From: Acidobacteriaceae bacterium | GTDB taxonomy: Bacteria > Acidobacteriota > Terriglobia > Terriglobales > Acidobacteriaceae | Assembly (NCBI GenBank): GCA_030042915.1 | Contig: JASHYS010000270.1 | Location: 1 to 16,577 of the forward strand | Length of the DNA stretch: 16,577 nt | Direction of reading: 5' to 3' | Shown here: piece after piece, positions 14,796 to 16,577 of the stretch | Layout of the letters: the number at the start of each line of letters is the position of its first letter | Position numbering within the stretch: position 1 is the first letter of the stretch | Program-made: the position numbers and the translations under genes | Notes under the pieces: generated by a model | Databases searched by the model: none | What the model was told of the DNA's origin: nothing | The model's input: only the letters and a program-made list of their open reading frames with translations

Positions 14796-15701
14796 ATGAG
14801 CTATTTCGACCAAGTCGCAGAGGCTGCCGAATCTCTCAAAGACCGGCTGGGTGCACTGGCGCCGCGGGTGGGCATCGTGCTTGGCTCGGGATTGGGTGCG
14901 GCGGCCGAGGCGGTGTCCGATCCGGTCGTCGTGCGCTACGGCGAGATTCCCCATTTTCCGCAATCGACCGTGGTGGGCCACTCGGGGCGCATGGTCGCGG
15001 GCCGGTTGGGCGGGGCGCAGGTCGCCATTCTGCAGGGCCGCGTGCACTTTTACGAAGGCTACGCGCCGCTCGAAGTCACGTTTCCCATGCGGGTGCTGGG
15101 CGCGCTGGGTGTGCGCGCCGTGGTTCTCACCAACGCTGCCGGCGGAATTCTGGCCAGGGCTCGTCATGGCCGGTCAAGGCCGGCGGGAGTTGATGCCGGC
15201 TACCAGATGGGTCAGCTCGTCCTGCTGGCGGACCACATCAATATGATGGGCTGGAATCCGCTTACGGGTGCGAATGAGCCGCGCTTCGCCTTCCGCCCCG
15301 GCGCAGGGTTGCGCTTCTTCGATATGACCGAGGCCTACAGCAAGGAGCTGCGCGCGCTGGCCAAGGAGGCGGCGCGCGAGGAAGGATTCACACTCGAGGA
15401 GGGCGTGTATCTGGCCACGCCGGGCCCAAGTTTTGAGACGCCGGCTGAGATTCGCGCTTTCCGCGCTCTGGGAGCAACGCTGGTGGGCATGTCCACAGTG
15501 CCCGAAACGATTGTCGCGCGGCACATGGGGATCGAGGTACTGGGCATCTCGTGCGTGACCAACCTGGCTGCGGGCCTGGGCACGACGCCGCTGAGCCACG
15601 AAGAAGTGTTCGAGACCGGCCGCCAAGTGGAAAAGCGCCTGGCCGCACTGCTCACGCGGCTGGCGCCCAAAATCGCAGGCAAAGTGGAAGCAGAACCGTG
15701 A
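14796..15701 (+). CDS. punA: Purine-nucleoside phosphorylase (trimeric, inosine/guanosine type)
   Basis: 301 residues; cleaves purine nucleosides with phosphate to base and (deoxy)ribose 1-phosphate in cytosolic salvage. Visible: phosphate site LGSGLG (29-34) and GHSG (61-64), GRVHFYEGY (81-89) with Arg82 and His84, NAAGG (113-117), DHIN, GPSFET with Glu214, GMSTVPE (231-237), and TN at 255-256. Glu214 and Asn256 match Glu201 and Asn243 of human PNP, which read 6-oxopurines. A 14-residue insertion (119-132) interrupts the usually tight NAAGG to DHIN segment. Start: ATG at 14796 gives the family-typical N-terminus; in-frame ATGs at 14754 and 14772 are possible alternatives without strong ribosome binding sites. 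Its stop overlaps the next start (GTGA). The enzyme call is secure; the gene symbol is by family only. Confidence 0.92.
   Translation: MSYFDQVAEAAESLKDRLGALAPRVGIVLGSGLGAAAEAVSDPVVVRYGEIPHFPQSTVVGHSGRMVAGRLGGAQVAILQGRVHFYEGYAPLEVTFPMRVLGALGVRAVVLTNAAGGILARARHGRSRPAGVDAGYQMGQLVLLADHINMMGWNPLTGANEPRFAFRPGAGLRFFDMTEAYSKELRALAKEAAREEGFTLEEGVYLATPGPSFETPAEIRAFRALGATLVGMSTVPETIVARHMGIEVLGISCVTNLAAGLGTTPLSHEEVFETGRQVEKRLAALLTRLAPKIAGKVEAEP
15150..15191 (+). repeat. 42-nt in-frame palindrome-containing insertion within the phosphorylase gene
   Basis: Codons for 14 residues (LARARHGRSRPAGV) sit between NAAGGI and DAGYQMG. In human PNP only seven residues (NPKFEVG) separate NAAGGL from the following strand, and DAGYQMG aligns with those seven. 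The inserted DNA holds GCCGG and CCGGC around TCAAGG (15169-15184), and shares the 10-mer GCCGGTCAAG with the REP-like element at 412-421. Its 3' side also resembles the flanking GCCGGCGGAATT, so partial duplication is an alternative origin. Confidence 0.55.
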
Positions 15702-16372
15702 GCGAGGCCGATCGCGCCGAGGGCTCGGCAGATCCCGCTGCGCCGGCGCCACGCCTGCCCTTTCCGCCCACGGTGCTGGGCATCGCCGGCTGTTCCGGCT
15801 CGGGCAAAACCACGCTGGCCGACGAACTGGCGCGGACTCTGGGCGGCTTGCGCTTTCCGCTCGACGACTACTACCTCGATCTTGGACACCTGCCGCTGGC
15901 CGAGCGAATCAAGAAGAATTTCGACGATCCGGAGCTGATCGAGGCGCCGCTTCTCGCCCGGCATATCGGTGCGCTGGCGCGTGGCGAGACCATCGCGCGG
16001 CCGGTCTACGATTTCACCACCTACACGCGCGTCCCAAACCGCACCGAGGGGGTGACGGCCGGCGCGTACCTGATTGTCGAAGGGCTCTTCGCGCTCTATT
16101 ACCCTGAGCTGCTACCACTCTACCAACTGCGCGTGTACATCGACACGCCCGATGCACTGTGTTTCGAGCGGCGCGTGAAGCGCGACGTGGAGGAGCGCGG
16201 AAGAACGCCGGATTCCGTTCGACATCAATATGAGTTGACGGTCCGGCCCGCGAGCGAGGCCTACGTGCGGCCTTCGGCCGCCAACGCCGACCTCATCGTG
16301 GACGGCGCCGGGGCATTGGATTGGAAAGTGGAACGGGTGATGACCGAGATGCGCAAGCGGGGATTGGTTTAA
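15698..16372 (+). CDS. udk: Uridine kinase-like P-loop kinase
   Basis: 224 residues from a GTG start; predicted to phosphorylate uridine/cytidine with ATP or GTP in pyrimidine salvage. The Walker A motif is GCSGSGKT (31-38), followed by PLDDYYLD (54-61), YDF (104-106), IVEGLFALYYPEL (126-138) and the Arg-rich lid RRVKRDVEERGR (158-169), all in the order of the phosphoribulokinase/uridine kinase family. Length is normal. The GTG overlaps the phosphorylase stop as GTGA, with GGAAG about 10 nt upstream, indicating translational coupling; the frame is open further upstream but only inside the phosphorylase gene. A Pro/Ala-rich N-terminus (10-24) precedes the core. Co-expression with a nucleoside phosphorylase fits a nucleoside-salvage unit. 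Another small-molecule kinase of the same family is the main alternative. A G-rich octamer array begins 4 nt after its stop. Confidence 0.86.
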   Translation: MSEADRAEGSADPAAPAPRLPFPPTVLGIAGCSGSGKTTLADELARTLGGLRFPLDDYYLDLGHLPLAERIKKNFDDPELIEAPLLARHIGALARGETIARPVYDFTTYTRVPNRTEGVTAGAYLIVEGLFALYYPELLPLYQLRVYIDTPDALCFERRVKRDVEERGRTPDSVRHQYELTVRPASEAYVRPSAANADLIVDGAGALDWKVERVMTEMRKRGLV

Positions 16373-16376
16373 GGTT

Positions 16377-16423
16377 GGGAACAAGGGAGCGAGGGAGCAA
16401 GGGGACGGGGACTGAGGGACTGC
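16377..16423 (+). repeat. G-rich octamer tandem array after the stop codon (copy 3)
   Basis: It starts 4 nt after the TAA stop of the kinase gene. Units such as GGGAACAA, GGGAGCGA, GGGAGCAA and GGGACTGA recur with period 8 apart from one 7-nt step near 16401. Six G-tracts give a canonical G-quadruplex pattern on the kinase sense strand. It fills the gap between two convergent genes. Confidence 0.8.
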
Positions 16424-16428
16424 GGCGC

Positions 16429-16577
16429 TCAGGCGCTTCTTGCCGGGGCCTGGCGCAGAATCTGCTCACTGGCCGGATCGAATTTCGCAGTCTTCGGCCG
16501 GTAAACCTGGAAGCAGTTTTTGCCCTTCTCTTTGGCCGCATACATGGCCTGGTCGGCACACTCGAGCAGCGATTCTG
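16429..16577 (-). CDS. GGDEF-domain diguanylate cyclase, C-terminal fragment
   Basis: The frame entering from the right edge on the minus strand reads 48 residues to a TGA stop at 16429-16431. It contains SLLECADQAMYAAKEKGKN followed by CFQVY, the characteristic last helix and strand of GGDEF domains. The signature GGDEF/GGEEF motif itself lies outside the window, so catalytic competence cannot be judged. A 23-residue tail (RPKTAKFDP onward) follows the domain with no recognisable function. Such proteins make or sense cyclic di-GMP; any sensor domain would be further right. It is convergent with the kinase gene, with the octamer array between them. The fragment is too short for the tool-style ORF minimum length and is read here directly. 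Confidence 0.85.
   Translation of the reverse strand, partial: ESLLECADQAMYAAKEKGKNCFQVYRPKTAKFDPASEQILRQAPARSA

Noticed and set aside
16293..16559. Minus-strand 88-codon frame at the right edge
   Set aside because: Out of frame with the GGDEF C-terminal reading and overlaps the kinase gene; composition is Arg/Pro-rich shadow.

Overview
The window looks like a chromosomal stretch of an Acidobacteriota genome, probably class Terriglobia. This is inferred from the gene families and not from any marker gene: an Oar/SusC-like TonB-dependent receptor with an N-terminal carboxypeptidase-regulatory domain and no SusD partner, a DUF6807 protein beside a Gfo/Idh/MocA oxidoreductase, a GH106-like glycosidase, high GC, and many short intergenic repeats. 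No rRNA, tRNA, CRISPR array, transposase or phage gene was seen.

Left part (1 to about 11.2 kb) is a carbohydrate-uptake and degradation neighbourhood. It holds the C-terminal end of a Gfo/Idh/MocA oxidoreductase, a secreted DUF6807 (PmoA-like) protein, a convergent 1340-residue TonB-dependent receptor, a minus-strand OPA-type MFS transporter, and a divergent pair of exported proteins: a 937-residue GH106-like alpha-L-rhamnosidase candidate and a small cupin. A plausible flow is import across the outer membrane, periplasmic glycoside cleavage, inner-membrane uptake, then oxidation or epimerisation. The substrate is not proven by sequence.

Right part (about 11.3 to 16.6 kb) is housekeeping metabolism. 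A minus-strand pair encodes a class I aminotransferase followed by a full-length transketolase. Divergent from it is a translationally coupled pair (GTGA overlap) encoding purine-nucleoside phosphorylase and a uridine-kinase-like P-loop kinase. The window ends in the C-terminus of a GGDEF diguanylate cyclase on the minus strand.

The most unusual signal is non-coding. Five gene ends are followed within 2 to 5 nt of the stop codon, on the sense strand, by a short tandem array. Three are G-rich octamer arrays (period 8, able to form G-quadruplexes), one has period 7 and one has period 9. Beside these are a cloverleaf-like palindromic element (1563-1729), a bidirectional terminator hairpin (1740-1794), a two-hairpin REP-like element (388-429), and a 14-codon palindrome-containing insertion inside the conserved NAAGG region of the phosphorylase.
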